A stretch of 64,000 bases of DNA from Candidatus Aminicenantota bacterium (GCA_016927475.1 JAFGMO010000044.1:62001-126000), one strand, 5' to 3'; numbered from the stretch's first letter, positions 46,389-56,094 are shown. Translations and numbers: made by a program. The notes: generated by a model from the letters alone, not told the origin.

Positions 46389-47825
46389 TTAATTTAACAA
46401 ACAACTGCTTATTTTAAAAACCCAGGCATATAAACACGGAATGGTTTCAGGATTGACTCCCGGAAGTTCCAGACGAAATCCATCATCAATGACCTTCCAA
46501 TTGACCTTCCCATCAAAACCAAGCAGTCTGACCCGGATTTTTTCCGATGTTTTTATTCCAAGGATATCAAAAGGTTCTTGAGGCCATCGCATACATATGA
46601 CAAACATGTCTTTTCCTTTTTGAGTGAAACGCATGGATTTATCATCCGGTTGAAGCTTCACAGCATCCTGCAGAGGTTGGGTTCCATAGATTGCCTCGCC
46701 ATTCACCCTCAACCAATCTCCGATATCTACCAGCCTCTCCTGCATGACAACAGGGATCCGGCCGTCTGCCGTAGGTCCGACATTAAGCAGCAGGTTTCCT
46801 CCCCTGCTTACAATATCAATGAGCTCATGGACCAGCTCTTCTGAGGTTTTGTAATTATCAATATTCTCATCCCGGTTGAAACCATAAGATCCTCCGATTC
46901 CCCGGCTTTCCTCCCAGGGATGGGAGATCCCCACACCCTCAGCATCCTGGTATTCACTGGAATAATAATCCCCGTGTTTTCCCGGCATATCCCGGCCGAA
47001 CCGGTCGTTTACCACCACTTCGTCTTTGTTCGGAGCGTGATTGTAGAGCCAGGCCATAAAATCGATTGTTTTCCATTCCTGTGCGGTCCTGTCCCATTCT
47101 CCGGCATCTCCGAATATCACAGCCGGCTGATAATTCGTCACCAGTTCTTTGAGCTGAGGGATCAAATGTCCATCGACGTATTTCTCCTCTGGAATGCGGT
47201 ATTTTTCCACCAGCCTCTTAGGAATAAAAAAACCGGACTCTGTTCTGTGCGTCCGGTTACTTTCCCACTCGATAATGGAATAATAAAGCCCCATGCGCAA
47301 ACCTTTGGCCCTTACCGCTTTAGTCAATTCTCCCACCAAATCACGCTTTGGCCCCACATCCATGCTGTTCCATCCTTTTTTATAGGAACTCTTGGCCGGC
47401 CAGAGACAAAATCCGTCGTGATGTTTTGAGGTCAGGACAACATATTTTGCTCCGGACCGGGCAAAAAGCCCAGCCCATTCATTCGGATCAAAAAGCTCGG
47501 CCCGGAAAAGGGGAGCAAAATCACGGTATTCGAAATCTTCACCGTAATTCTTTCTATGGAATTCTTCTCCCCCTGATTCTTTGTCGAACATCACCCGGGC
47601 ATAATACCATTCGGCATAAGAGGCATAACGGCCTTCGGTGACTTTTCTCCAGGCCGGCACGGAATAGACTCCCCAATGGATAAATATTCCGAACTTAGCA
47701 TCCAAAAACCACTGCGGACAAGGACGTTTATCCAGAGACTCCCAGGTAGGTTTATAAGTTTGTGCCGAAACATAACCCACAAAGATGATTATGAATAGAA
47801 ACATTATCCTAAGGTTTTTTTTCAT
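46389..47825 (-). CDS. Secreted alpha-L-fucosidase, GH29
   Basis: This 478-residue glycoside hydrolase has a signal peptide (LFIIIFVGYVSAQ). The GH29 signatures include FGIFIHWGVYSVPAW (45-59), SKHHDGFCLW (133-142) and the nucleophile Asp240 in VIFGDAGEWD. It removes terminal fucose from glycans outside or in the periplasm. A C-terminal beta-sandwich is present. The acid/base residue cannot be placed with confidence. No ribosome site is obvious. Convergent with the serine hydrolase; both could act in host or algal glycan breakdown. Confidence 0.9.
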   Translation of the reverse strand: MKKNLRIMFLFIIIFVGYVSAQTYKPTWESLDKRPCPQWFLDAKFGIFIHWGVYSVPAWRKVTEGRYASYAEWYYARVMFDKESGGEEFHRKNYGEDFEYRDFAPLFRAELFDPNEWAGLFARSGAKYVVLTSKHHDGFCLWPAKSSYKKGWNSMDVGPKRDLVGELTKAVRAKGLRMGLYYSIIEWESNRTHRTESGFFIPKRLVEKYRIPEEKYVDGHLIPQLKELVTNYQPAVIFGDAGEWDRTAQEWKTIDFMAWLYNHAPNKDEVVVNDRFGRDMPGKHGDYYSSEYQDAEGVGISHPWEESRGIGGSYGFNRDENIDNYKTSEELVHELIDIVSRGGNLLLNVGPTADGRIPVVMQERLVDIGDWLRVNGEAIYGTQPLQDAVKLQPDDKSMRFTQKGKDMFVICMRWPQEPFDILGIKTSEKIRVRLLGFDGKVNWKVIDDGFRLELPGVNPETIPCLYAWVFKISSCLLN

Positions 47826-47893
47826 TTTTTTTGGCTCATCTTTTTGACGAAACTTTACACCCTTAATTTTATTTTAATTTAAACAAATTTCAA

Positions 47894-47929
47894 TGTATGA
47901 ATAGCGAAGTAAACTGCGCTATTCATACA
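47894..47929. repeat. Perfect 13-bp inverted repeat (hairpin)
   Basis: TGTATGAATAGCG (47894-47906) and CGCTATTCATACA (47917-47929) form a perfect stem with a 10-base loop between the fucosidase start and the FtsX-type permease end. It may end minus-strand transcription from the permease, but no strong T-run follows. Confidence 0.7.
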
Positions 47930-47972
47930 TTTGGCTGTGAATTGTGAAAATAAGAGAAGAACCGTCCGAATT

Positions 47973-48004
47973 TACGAATAGTGCAGATCCCTTGGCTATT
48001 CGTA
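47973..48004. repeat. Second hairpin spanning the permease stop codon
   Basis: TACGAATAG (47973-47981) and CTATTCGTA (47996-48004) form a perfect 9-bp stem with a 14-base loop. Its sequence resembles the hairpin 67-79 bases away, suggesting a duplicated structure; the right arm includes the permease stop. Confidence 0.65.
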
Positions 48005-50422
48005 TCGCAACGACTCCACCGGATTCGCCACAGCCGCTTTCAATGTTTTGACACTCACGATAACCATGGCAATAATAAGGACAAAAATCGAAGCCGCCAA
48101 AAAGGATAAAAGGGATATCCCGGACTGGTAGGCAAATCTCTGCAGCCATTTCTTTAAAACAAAATAAGCCAGAGGCCAGGCGATGACATTACCCAGCAGA
48201 ACCCAGACCGCAAACTTCCTGGAAAGCAGGATGACAATTCTAGAAGACGTTGCTCCCAGGGCTTTACGTATGCCGATCTCCTTGGTTCTCTGTTCGGTGA
48301 CGAAGGAAGCCAAGCCGAACAACCCCAATCCGGCTATGATAACCGCCAGAATGGAAAAATAAAGGAATATCCGTCCCGTTCTCTGTTCCGAACTGTAGAG
48401 CCGGGCGAAATAGTCATCAAAAAATTCATATTCAAAGGCCTGATTCAAAGCGAATTCATGCCAGGTTTTTTCGAGAAAACCCAAAGTATCTCTTATATTC
48501 TCCGGCCGGATGCGGACGGAAACATAACGGCCAATATTGCGGGGGCCGGATAAAAAAACGATCATCGGCTGAATTCTATGATGCAAACTTCTAAAATTAA
48601 AATCCTTCATAACGCCGATAATATTGAAGGCCTGGGATTGGGCTTCCGTCGGCCCTATGGCCACAACCTGCTGGCCGATGGGATCACCCGTCAATCCCAG
48701 GTCCTTAAGGGCCGCCTCGTTGATAACGGCCGCCTGCAGGTCCGGCTGCCGGTTTTCCTCATAATAACGGCCGGCCGCCATCTCTATCTCATATGTTTTG
48801 ACAAAATCAGCATCCGCAAAACATGTCCAAAGAAGATGTGTCTCCTCCCCGGAAGCTCCCGCCATTTTAAAAGCCGAGTTGCCGAAATTTCCTCCGATCA
48901 GTCTTTGCGTATTGGAGGCGCTGATAACATTCGGATTTTTGAGAAGCTCCTGTTTGAAGACCGGAAGTTTGGTGCTGAGGTCATCCGTTTTTTTGATGAT
49001 AACTACTTGATCTCTGTTGAATCCTAAATTTTTGTTTTGCATGAAGTTCAACTGACGCTGGACAATCAGGGTTCCGATGATAAGGACGATGGAAATGGTA
49101 AATTGGAATACGACCAAAATATTTCGCAGCCGGGATTTTTTATGGGCGCCCGGTATTTCCGTTTTTAGGACGGCAACAGGATCAAAAGAGGCCAGAAAAA
49201 GGGAGGGATAGATTCCCGCTGCCAAGCCGACCAGTAAAACCAGGCCCAAAAGCAGAGGGATGGTCCATATGTTATCAAAATAAGGGATACTGATGTTTTT
49301 CCCCGTTAGGTTGTTGAAAAAAGGAATCAAAAGTTGGACCGCTATCAAAGCGAGGAGAACAGCGATTAAACTTAATAGGGTCGTTTCGGCCAGGAACTGC
49401 CGGATCAACTGGAGACGTCCGGAGCCTAGGGTTTTTCTTACTCCCACTTCCCTGGCCCGCGTTGAGGCCCGGGCTGTAGCCAGATTGACGAAATTGACGC
49501 AGGCTACCAACAGGATGCCCAGGGCAATGATGGAAAAAATATAAACATAAGCGATGTCCCCGTTGGGTTCGATCTCATAATCCAAGTGGGAACGAAGATG
49601 GATGTCCGTCAAAGGCTGGATAAAATACCCGTATTCTCCTCCGGAATCAAAAAAGTCTTGCAGGGAAACACCCATGGCGGCTTCGATCTGGGGTCCGACA
49701 TACTTTCTGACCAGCTCTTCCAGCTTGGGCTCAAAAGTATTTCCTAAAACCCCTTCTTCAAGCAAAAAGTAGGTATGATAATTATTGCTGACCCAAACCG
49801 GGCTTCGGCTGTCCGGATAGGTGGAGAGGGACGCCAGAAAATCATAATGAAAATGCGAGTTTCGAGGAGCATCCTCCACAATTCCCGTAACGAGGTAATC
49901 TCTTCGGTTATCCGCATTAAGCGTTTTTCCCATGGGATCCTCATTCCCGAAATATTTACGGGCCATGGACCGGGTAAGAACGATGGTTCTTGGTTTAACC
50001 AGGGCCGTTTTCGGATCTCCTTTTATAAGGGGCGCCGTAAATATATCGAAAAAACTGGCGTCAACCCAAAAAACGTGTTCTTCACTGAAAACTTTATCTT
50101 TATAGCGGAACACAGGGAATCCGAAGTTTTGCATACGAACGGCGGCTGTGACTTCGGGATATTCACGAACAAGGGTCTGGGCCATGGGAGAGGGAGAAAC
50201 GACTCCGTTAAACAGATTATTGTTGATAAAACCGTGAAGACCAACCCGGTAGATCCGGTCCGATCTTTCATGGTATTTGTCATAGCTCAGCTCGTCGACA
50301 ACATAAAGCACGATCAACAGGCAGCAGGTTATGCCGACGACCAATCCGAAAACATTAATGAATGAAAATCCTTTGTGTTTGAACAAATTTCTCAAAGCTA
50401 TTTTGATATGATTCTTAAACAT
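47996..50422 (-). CDS. MacB/FtsX-type ABC transporter permease
   Basis: This 808-residue permease has an N-terminal helix after MFKNHIKIALRNLFKHKGFSF, a MacB periplasmic domain, a three-helix FtsX domain (FVNLATARASTRAREVGVRK), a second periplasmic domain and a second FtsX domain (FVTEQRTKEIGIRKALGA). The fused double form is common in Acidobacteriota and Bacteroidota. No ATPase gene lies next to it, so it is an orphan here. GAAAGGAAAGG precedes the ATG. Export of peptides or lipoproteins is typical. Confidence 0.9.
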   Translation of the reverse strand: MFKNHIKIALRNLFKHKGFSFINVFGLVVGITCCLLIVLYVVDELSYDKYHERSDRIYRVGLHGFINNNLFNGVVSPSPMAQTLVREYPEVTAAVRMQNFGFPVFRYKDKVFSEEHVFWVDASFFDIFTAPLIKGDPKTALVKPRTIVLTRSMARKYFGNEDPMGKTLNADNRRDYLVTGIVEDAPRNSHFHYDFLASLSTYPDSRSPVWVSNNYHTYFLLEEGVLGNTFEPKLEELVRKYVGPQIEAAMGVSLQDFFDSGGEYGYFIQPLTDIHLRSHLDYEIEPNGDIAYVYIFSIIALGILLVACVNFVNLATARASTRAREVGVRKTLGSGRLQLIRQFLAETTLLSLIAVLLALIAVQLLIPFFNNLTGKNISIPYFDNIWTIPLLLGLVLLVGLAAGIYPSLFLASFDPVAVLKTEIPGAHKKSRLRNILVVFQFTISIVLIIGTLIVQRQLNFMQNKNLGFNRDQVVIIKKTDDLSTKLPVFKQELLKNPNVISASNTQRLIGGNFGNSAFKMAGASGEETHLLWTCFADADFVKTYEIEMAAGRYYEENRQPDLQAAVINEAALKDLGLTGDPIGQQVVAIGPTEAQSQAFNIIGVMKDFNFRSLHHRIQPMIVFLSGPRNIGRYVSVRIRPENIRDTLGFLEKTWHEFALNQAFEYEFFDDYFARLYSSEQRTGRIFLYFSILAVIIAGLGLFGLASFVTEQRTKEIGIRKALGATSSRIVILLSRKFAVWVLLGNVIAWPLAYFVLKKWLQRFAYQSGISLLSFLAASIFVLIIAMVIVSVKTLKAAVANPVESLRYE

Positions 50423-50669
50423 GGCCCTTTCCTTTCATTATGGAACTTTGTAAGCTAAAATAAATTTTTCCCTCAGCCCTCCATGAAGGATAGCGTTAGT
50501 TCGTAATAAATTTCTTCATCTTCTTTGTATTAAACGGATTTTTATAAAAAAAAGTTCATGCACGAATCCGGCAATGTTGCTGCAGCCTCGTAAGGCAGAT
50601 GTGGTGAAATCAGCGGGTTAGGTTGGGTCGGCGCCTGAAAGGTTAATACTGTGTTATGTATTTCTATGA

Positions 50670-50864
50670 TCAGGATGAGAATCGGAAGACAAAGACCAAC
50701 AAAAAATGAACCGCAGCCAGTCCAATGGTTATGAAGGCTTGAATTTTATGCCAGCGCAGCAAAAAAAGAGGTTTTTTTTTGCGAAGCAAACCCAAAAAAG
50801 CTGTCAACAAAAGCGATAAAAAGGTAGCAATCCCAAAAGGAATGATAAATTGATAAATTTCCAT
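50670..50864 (-). CDS. Small two-helix membrane protein
   Basis: This 64-residue protein has two hydrophobic helices and the pattern LRWHKIQAFITIGLAAVHFLL. The two histidines recall heme-binding membrane helices (b561-like) but the protein is too short to be sure. AAGGGG lies three bases before the ATG. The 247 bases between it and the permease start show no gene. I do not recognise a family. Confidence 0.55.
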   Translation of the reverse strand: MEIYQFIIPFGIATFLSLLLTAFLGLLRKKKPLFLLRWHKIQAFITIGLAAVHFLLVFVFRFSS

Positions 50865-51065
50865 TTTCCCCTTATATTAAACTTATTTTTTTTTGAAAAA
50901 AAAGTCTCATTGAAGAGGAAAATTTCTTATATTATTCCTTCCCACAAGGTAAATGAAAACGCCTAATTCCACAATTATAAGAAATCTCTTCGCCATTGTT
51001 CAAGCTATTATCTGATATGTAATTGGGAAAATAACCATCTTCACTTTTTTAATTTCATAAAAATA

Positions 51066-51596
51066 CTATTTTAACCGAATGCTGACACCTCCGATTCCAC
51101 CTACACCGCCCCAATCTCCAAGAAGATGGAATGAAAGACGGGCAAAAGCAGCAATCTTGGGGGAAAAGAAATACCTGGCCCCAAAGAATGGATAAATAAA
51201 AAGACCTCCTGATCCAGTTGATCCTCCTGAAATTCCAGAATATCCACTTTTCCAGCTCCAGGAATAAATAGAAAATCCTATTCCGGCGCCACCAAAAAGA
51301 TCAAGTTTTTTTACATCAATACTTGTTAAATGATAGGATCCATCAACTGAAAATGACATCAAGCTGTTGGACCAGTAAGAATCACCCCAGAACCAAAACA
51401 TCGCTGTCCCACCAATTCCGATATTATCTGTAATACCGAATTCAGCCGTAGCACCAAAAGGGATCGTATAAGTATTAAATCCGACTGCAGGTGAAATTAT
51501 AAATGTTCCTTTATAATATTCCGGACCTTGAGCATGGACAAAGGAAAAAGAAAACACTACAATGAATAACATAAAAAATAATCTTTTTATCTTCAT
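51066..51596 (-). CDS. Small outer-membrane beta-barrel-like protein
   Basis: This 176-residue protein has a signal peptide ending SFVHAQ and a mature part of alternating aromatic/Gly strands (ISPAVGFNTY, AEFGITDNIGIGGTAMFWFW, FGARYFFSPK, ending SIRLK) typical of an OmpW/OmpA-like barrel with about eight strands. A Gly/Ser-rich loop (SGISGGSTGSGG) lies in the middle. It is AT-rich compared with its neighbours and adjoins a transposase fossil, so recent acquisition is plausible. GGAGG precedes the ATG. Confidence 0.75.
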   Translation of the reverse strand: MKIKRLFFMLFIVVFSFSFVHAQGPEYYKGTFIISPAVGFNTYTIPFGATAEFGITDNIGIGGTAMFWFWGDSYWSNSLMSFSVDGSYHLTSIDVKKLDLFGGAGIGFSIYSWSWKSGYSGISGGSTGSGGLFIYPFFGARYFFSPKIAAFARLSFHLLGDWGGVGGIGGVSIRLK

Positions 51597-51654
51597 GAAT
51601 CCTCCTTCAAAATATTGTATAAATTAACAATAAATAAAGCAACATCCTTTTGTC

Positions 51655-52660
51655 AAGATGTCAAGGATTATTCCTGTTTTGATATATACTTCTGTATGGA
51701 ATTTGCTCTATCTACTTATTAGGAAAGTCTTCGGGATATCAAGGGATAATCGAGGTTAATCCTAAATATTCATATGGGAGTTCGAGAGTAAGTATCGAGA
51801 TATACTCTAGCCTATGCTAATGCGAATCGAGATTGATGCATCTGTGCTGATTTTGCTCAAGTGTTTTTTCATCAAGCAAAGAAGGATATACTCTGATAAG
51901 GATATTGGCGTAGAATAGGAGAATGTCGTTTATGCCCTTGATTCAACAACTATCAATTTATGTTTTTCTTTTTTTCCTTGGGTATAGTCTCGGAAACGGA
52001 AAGTAGCTATTAATTACACATTTTAATAGATTAAATTTTTCTATTCCAACATTCATCAGATAAACATATGGATTAGTTCATATTTCCAATATTCTGGATG
52101 AACTCATTCAAGAATCCCGGAAGCTTCTACAACATGGATATGATTCACTTTGTTTCGTGCGTCTTTATATCATTGAGTTTTCCTATACTGCTCTTATCTA
52201 TTCGATCAAAATCCAATCTTCGATTCCCACGTATCCATTCGTATCCAGTCTATAAATCTACAGGCTTGTACTGGAAACAAACAATCGTCTTTACGGGGAT
52301 TATTTCATCTATATATTATCCGGTAAAATTACATCATGCTCGTTTCTTTGATGAGAAAATGAATAACCGTTTGATTTTCCCCACCAATAGTTTTATCCTT
52401 TCTTCGATAACGAATGATCAGCTTTACAAATAACGTTAGTAGATAAAGCTTTCTTCAGTTGGATCAAGAAACATCTTCGTATAAAATCCTTTCTTGGAAC
52501 ATTTGGATATGTGGTAAAAACCCAAATATCGATCCCTGTTTCTTTGTATTTAATCTAAGCGATTATCAAAAAACGTATGAATTTAGAGATGTATCTCTAC
52601 ACTTTTTTGCAAATTTAATTATTACGATTACAAGTACTTAGAGACTTTAAAACATAAAGC
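51655..52660 (+). pseudogene. Decayed IS4-family transposase
   Basis: Joining frames restores a DUF4372/DDE transposase of the IS4 family. Frame 1 (51663 to about 51890) reads STYxESLRDIK and CADFAQV, with TAG for Arg. Frame 2 gives YSDKDIGVE then VYALDSTTINLC, carrying the first catalytic Asp (51940). Later pieces read ILDELIQE, PGSFYNMD (second Asp), SIRSKSNLRF, FFSWIKKHLRIKSFLGTF and IIKKRMNLEMYLYTFLQI. At least four frameshifts and about nine internal stops are needed, with several TGG or CAG codons turned to TAG. It was once a full element; terminal repeats were not found. Confidence 0.85.
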
Positions 52661-52787
52661 AACAGGAAGATACATCTAAATAATTGATATTGTTCGAATT
52701 CTGATGTGAGACTAATGATAGTGCAAGTTTATTAAATTTTAGACGAAATGAAAATATTATCAAAATTTCCGTATTAAGAAAAAAATA

Positions 52788-52860
52788 TGACCCGTGAAGG
52801 ACTCGAACCTTCAACCCGCGGATTAAGAGTCCGCTGCTCTACCAGTTGAGCTAACGGGCC
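52788..52860 (-). tRNA. tRNA-Lys (CTT)
   Basis: The minus strand folds as a cloverleaf of 73 bases: acceptor stem GGCCCGT/ACGGGTC with one G-U pair, D arm with GGTAGAGC, anticodon loop CTCTTAA (anticodon CTT) and T arm GGTTCGAGTCC. CCA is not encoded, so a tRNase Z and CCA-adding enzyme are required. Confidence 0.96.
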
Positions 52861-53029
52861 ATAAAAACTCCTTTAGTTTAGAAAAGTCACCCCTTGTTGT
52901 CAAATATCATAGCTTCATCATCAGCACAAATTAGGGCTTGTTTAAAACTAACGATTCAATCCATCAATTTTTCTGGCTAGGAAAGAGAAAAAAGCATATG
53001 ATAAAAATGAATATAACGCGGAGGAAAAA

Positions 53030-54709
53030 ATGAACGGCTTCAGAAAAAAATTTTTTACTTTTTTTATTTTACTATTTGCCGGCCTTTATACCGCTGGAAT
53101 GACCACACAGGACACCGTTTCCTTTGACATTCTCTTCATCAACGGCCGTATTCTGGACGGAACAGGAAATCCATGGTTTTACGCCGATATCGGAATTCAA
53201 AACGGCATAATTGCGGCCATAGGCGACCTCAAAGATAAATCCAGTGCGAAGCAGATTATTAACATCAAAGGAAAAATCATCTGCCCAGGTTTTATCGACA
53301 GCCACACTCATGCTTACGACCCCGTTACGGGAGAAAATGTTTGGACCGGAAAAGATGAAAAAAGATTCTTCGCCCCCAACTTCATCAGCCAGGGTGTGAC
53401 GACCGTCATCTCCAACCAGTGCGGCTATTCCCCTTTGTCCATCAAAACCCAGCGTGAAGTCTTGACGAAAAAAGGCATCGGCCCCAATACCGTGCTCATG
53501 ATCGGACACAATGCCATCCGCCGCAGTATTTTAAAAAACGATTTCCGCCGCCCGGCTTCGCCTGAGGAAATCGAGGCCATGAAAGCTCTTGTTCACCGGG
53601 CTATGGAGGATGGAGCGGGGGGACTTTCGACCGGATTGGAATACGTTCCATGCATCTGGAGCACCAAGGATGAAATTATCGCCCTTGTCAAAGAAATTGT
53701 TCCCTTCGGCGGTGTTTACCAGGTCCACGAGCGGGCTTCCGGCCTTACACCGATGTGGTACGTCCCCAGCCGGGACGAACCCTCTCCCCCTACTATGCTT
53801 GAGAACATCATTGAGCTTATCCAGGTCAACAAAAAAACGGGAGCCCGGGTTATCGCCACCCATATCAAAGCCCGTGGCGCCGATTTTTGGGGCGGCAGCA
53901 GGATCATCAACCGCATGATAACGGAGGCGCGAAACAATGGCATCGACATCTGGGCCGACGGTTATCCTTACACAACCTCGGGCAGCGATGGCAGCACTGT
54001 TATTATCCCAGGCTGGGCGCTCAAAAAACCTGATGCCGCATCGCTGAAGACCATCCTGGCCGATCCGGACAAAAAAAAGAGTCTTATTCAAGACATCCTT
54101 CACAACCTCAACTGGCGTGGAGGGCCTGAGAACATACTGGTTATGGAACACCCTGACCCGGACCTCATCGGCAAAAGCCTAGCCTTTTTGGCCGAAAAAT
54201 GGAATCTCTCCCCCGAAGAAGCCGTCATCAAGCTGCAGCTCGAAGGAGACCCCGAAAAACGCGGCGGCGCCCGGCTTCGCGGATTTTCCATGGCCGAGAT
54301 CGATGTCGAAGCCTTCGCGGCCCAGCCCTGGACGGCTACCTGTTCGGATGCCGGCATCGCCCTTCCGGAAGACGGTCCTGTTCACCCGAGGTACTACGGT
54401 ACCTTTCCCAGGAAGATCAGGCGGTACGCTTTGGAAAGAAAGGCCATTTCGCTCGAAAATGCCGTCCGTTCATCCACATCCCTCCCGGCATTGATCCATA
54501 GCCTTGATAAGAGGGGATTGCTGCGTGAAGGCTTTTGGGCGGATATCGTCGTTTTCGACCTGGAAAAAATCAAGGATACAGCCACCGTATTCGAGCCGCA
54601 TCAGTATGCTTCCGGGATCGAATACGTCCTGGTCAACGGGACCTTCGTGGTTCAAAACGGGGAGCTTACCTGGGCTAAACCCGGCCGCGTATTATGTCCG
54701 CATTTATAA
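53030..54709 (+). CDS. Secreted D-aminoacylase/N-acyl-D-amino-acid deacylase
   Basis: This 559-residue amidohydrolase has a signal peptide (FILLFAGLYTAGM) and the composite domain start DILFINGRILDGTGNPW. The metal motif GFIDSHTHAYD lies near residue 90. VHERAS, HIKARG and a late Asp in TCSDAGIAL supply the remaining ligands. The end EYVLVNGTFVVQNGELT followed by GRVL is typical of D-aminoacylases. It releases amino acids from N-acyl-D-amino acids or related dipeptides in the periplasm. GCGGAGG precedes the ATG. It fits with the other amidohydrolases in scavenging modified amino acids. Confidence 0.9.
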   Translation: MNGFRKKFFTFFILLFAGLYTAGMTTQDTVSFDILFINGRILDGTGNPWFYADIGIQNGIIAAIGDLKDKSSAKQIINIKGKIICPGFIDSHTHAYDPVTGENVWTGKDEKRFFAPNFISQGVTTVISNQCGYSPLSIKTQREVLTKKGIGPNTVLMIGHNAIRRSILKNDFRRPASPEEIEAMKALVHRAMEDGAGGLSTGLEYVPCIWSTKDEIIALVKEIVPFGGVYQVHERASGLTPMWYVPSRDEPSPPTMLENIIELIQVNKKTGARVIATHIKARGADFWGGSRIINRMITEARNNGIDIWADGYPYTTSGSDGSTVIIPGWALKKPDAASLKTILADPDKKKSLIQDILHNLNWRGGPENILVMEHPDPDLIGKSLAFLAEKWNLSPEEAVIKLQLEGDPEKRGGARLRGFSMAEIDVEAFAAQPWTATCSDAGIALPEDGPVHPRYYGTFPRKIRRYALERKAISLENAVRSSTSLPALIHSLDKRGLLREGFWADIVVFDLEKIKDTATVFEPHQYASGIEYVLVNGTFVVQNGELTWAKPGRVLCPHL

Positions 54710-54833
54710 ATTCAGCCAACACCATAAAATATAATGTAAACATAATCAAGCTGCCTTCGTTTTTATGCCAAAAAAAATAATAAAGTTTTACAGAAATAAT
54801 ACCAAGAAAAAGTCGGCTGAATTTACCTTCCAG

Positions 54834-54935
54834 ACGAGTCGAATCTCACCTCATCTGCTTCGTTGCAATGGACTCGCGGTGAACAAGCACAGCTTCGTCC
54901 ATCGACGCCTCCCATCTGAGGCAATCTCGACTCGT
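54834..54935. repeat. Family-B palindromic intergenic element, complete copy
   Basis: The 102-base element ends in a perfect 9-bp inverted repeat (ACGAGTCGA / TCGACTCGT). Inside are GTTGCAATGGACTCGCGG and CTTCGTCCATCGACGCC, whose ATGGAC/GTCCAT parts pair. A near-identical copy lies in the opposite orientation at 62160-62261, and a split copy at 17586-17754. Confidence 0.8.
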
Positions 54936-55015
54936 TAATGCGGAAATAATGAGAAATACTTAGTATTTAATTCAGCCGACACCAGGAGATAGCCTGCAGG
55001 CGATATGTGTGAAGT

Positions 55016-55044
55016 TTGTCAACACAGCTTGACTTACGTATAAT
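55016..55044 (+). promoter_or_regulatory. Promoter of rmuC, predicted leaderless
   Basis: TTGTCA (55016-55021), a 17-base spacer and a perfect TATAAT (55039-55044) are followed 9 bases later by the rmuC ATG at 55054. No Shine-Dalgarno is present. Confidence 0.72.
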
Positions 55045-55053
55045 ACTTTCGAC

Positions 55054-56094
55054 ATGGAATTCAACCTTATTGTCGTTCTGGCTGCGGCCGCATTCATCTT
55101 GATTCTTCTTTTCCTCATTTGGTCTATAAAAAGTACTTCTTCAAAGGTGGATGCCCTCGGCCAAGCCCAGAAAGACGACAAATCCCTTTCGCTCATGCAG
55201 CAGCAAATCGGCTACCTTACCCAAAACATCAACCAACAGCTTCAGAACCTGTCCAATCAGTTTCAAAAGACAACAGGTGATATCGGAAACACTTTGGGTA
55301 CCGTTAAACAGGACCTGACCAAAATGGAGTCCGCCACCAAAGAAGTGCTGGAAAAAGCAAAAGATATTTCCAATCTTGAGCAGCTACTCCGAGCCCCGAA
55401 ATTTCGAGGCGGATTGGGAGAATTTTTCCTGGGGGACCTCCTGTCACAGATTCTTCCTCCGGCCCATTTCACCCTCCAGTACCGTTTCAAAAGCGGAGAA
55501 AAAGTGGACGCAGCCGTCCATATCGGAAAAAACATCGTCCCCATCGATGCCAAGTTTCCTCTGGAAAATTTCAAGAAGCACCTGGAAGCCGGCAATGAAC
55601 GAGAGCGCAATGAGCTGAGGAAAAAATTCAACTCGGATGTCAAAAAACACATCGACGATATCGCCGGAAAATATATTCTTCCAGATGAAGGCACCTACGA
55701 TTTCGCCCTGATGTACATTCCCGCTGAGAACATCTATTATGAAACCATTCTCAAGGAAGAAACCTTCGGTGAGAATAAAAGCCTCTTTTCTTATGCCATC
55801 GACAAACGCATCATCCCGGTCTCACCCAATTCTTTTTTCGCCTATCTTCAGGTTATCGTTCTGGGTTTGAAAGGGCTCCAAATCGAAAAGTCAGCCCATA
55901 AAATCTACCAGTCGCTTTCCCGGCTTCAGGGAGATTTGATCCGCTTTCGCAACGACTTTCAGATTTTAGGAACACACCTGACCAATGCCAAAGGCCGCTA
56001 CGACGATGCGGAAAAGAGGCTGGATAAGTTTACCGATAAACTGGAACTTATAGGCGGGGAAGAACCGGACAGTCTGCCGGAGACAAAAGAATAA
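55054..56094 (+). CDS. rmuC: RmuC family DNA recombination protein
   Basis: This 346-residue protein has an N-terminal membrane helix (residues 5-25), a coiled-coil region to about 115, and a RmuC nuclease-like domain with GGLGEFFLGDLL, PIDAKFPLENF and the YIPAENIYYE segment. RmuC limits DNA inversions and resembles PD-(D/E)xK nucleases. Length is shorter than E. coli RmuC (about 475 residues), as in many bacteria. It is expressed from its own promoter next to the start codon. The convergent neighbour is the RNA methyltransferase. Confidence 0.92.
   Translation: MEFNLIVVLAAAAFILILLFLIWSIKSTSSKVDALGQAQKDDKSLSLMQQQIGYLTQNINQQLQNLSNQFQKTTGDIGNTLGTVKQDLTKMESATKEVLEKAKDISNLEQLLRAPKFRGGLGEFFLGDLLSQILPPAHFTLQYRFKSGEKVDAAVHIGKNIVPIDAKFPLENFKKHLEAGNERERNELRKKFNSDVKKHIDDIAGKYILPDEGTYDFALMYIPAENIYYETILKEETFGENKSLFSYAIDKRIIPVSPNSFFAYLQVIVLGLKGLQIEKSAHKIYQSLSRLQGDLIRFRNDFQILGTHLTNAKGRYDDAEKRLDKFTDKLELIGGEEPDSLPETKE

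Larger units (their letters stand above)
54710..55053. other. Gene-free 344-base gap with repeats and a promoter
   Basis: The gap holds a family-B palindromic element (54834-54935), two direct and one inverted copy of an ATTCAGCC box (near 54710, 54822 and 54970) and the rmuC promoter. No open frame of interest is seen. Confidence 0.7.

Noticed and set aside
52098-52433. Independent 111-residue protein
   Set aside because: Its residues match the middle of an IS4-family transposase whose other parts lie in adjacent frames, so it is a pseudogene piece.
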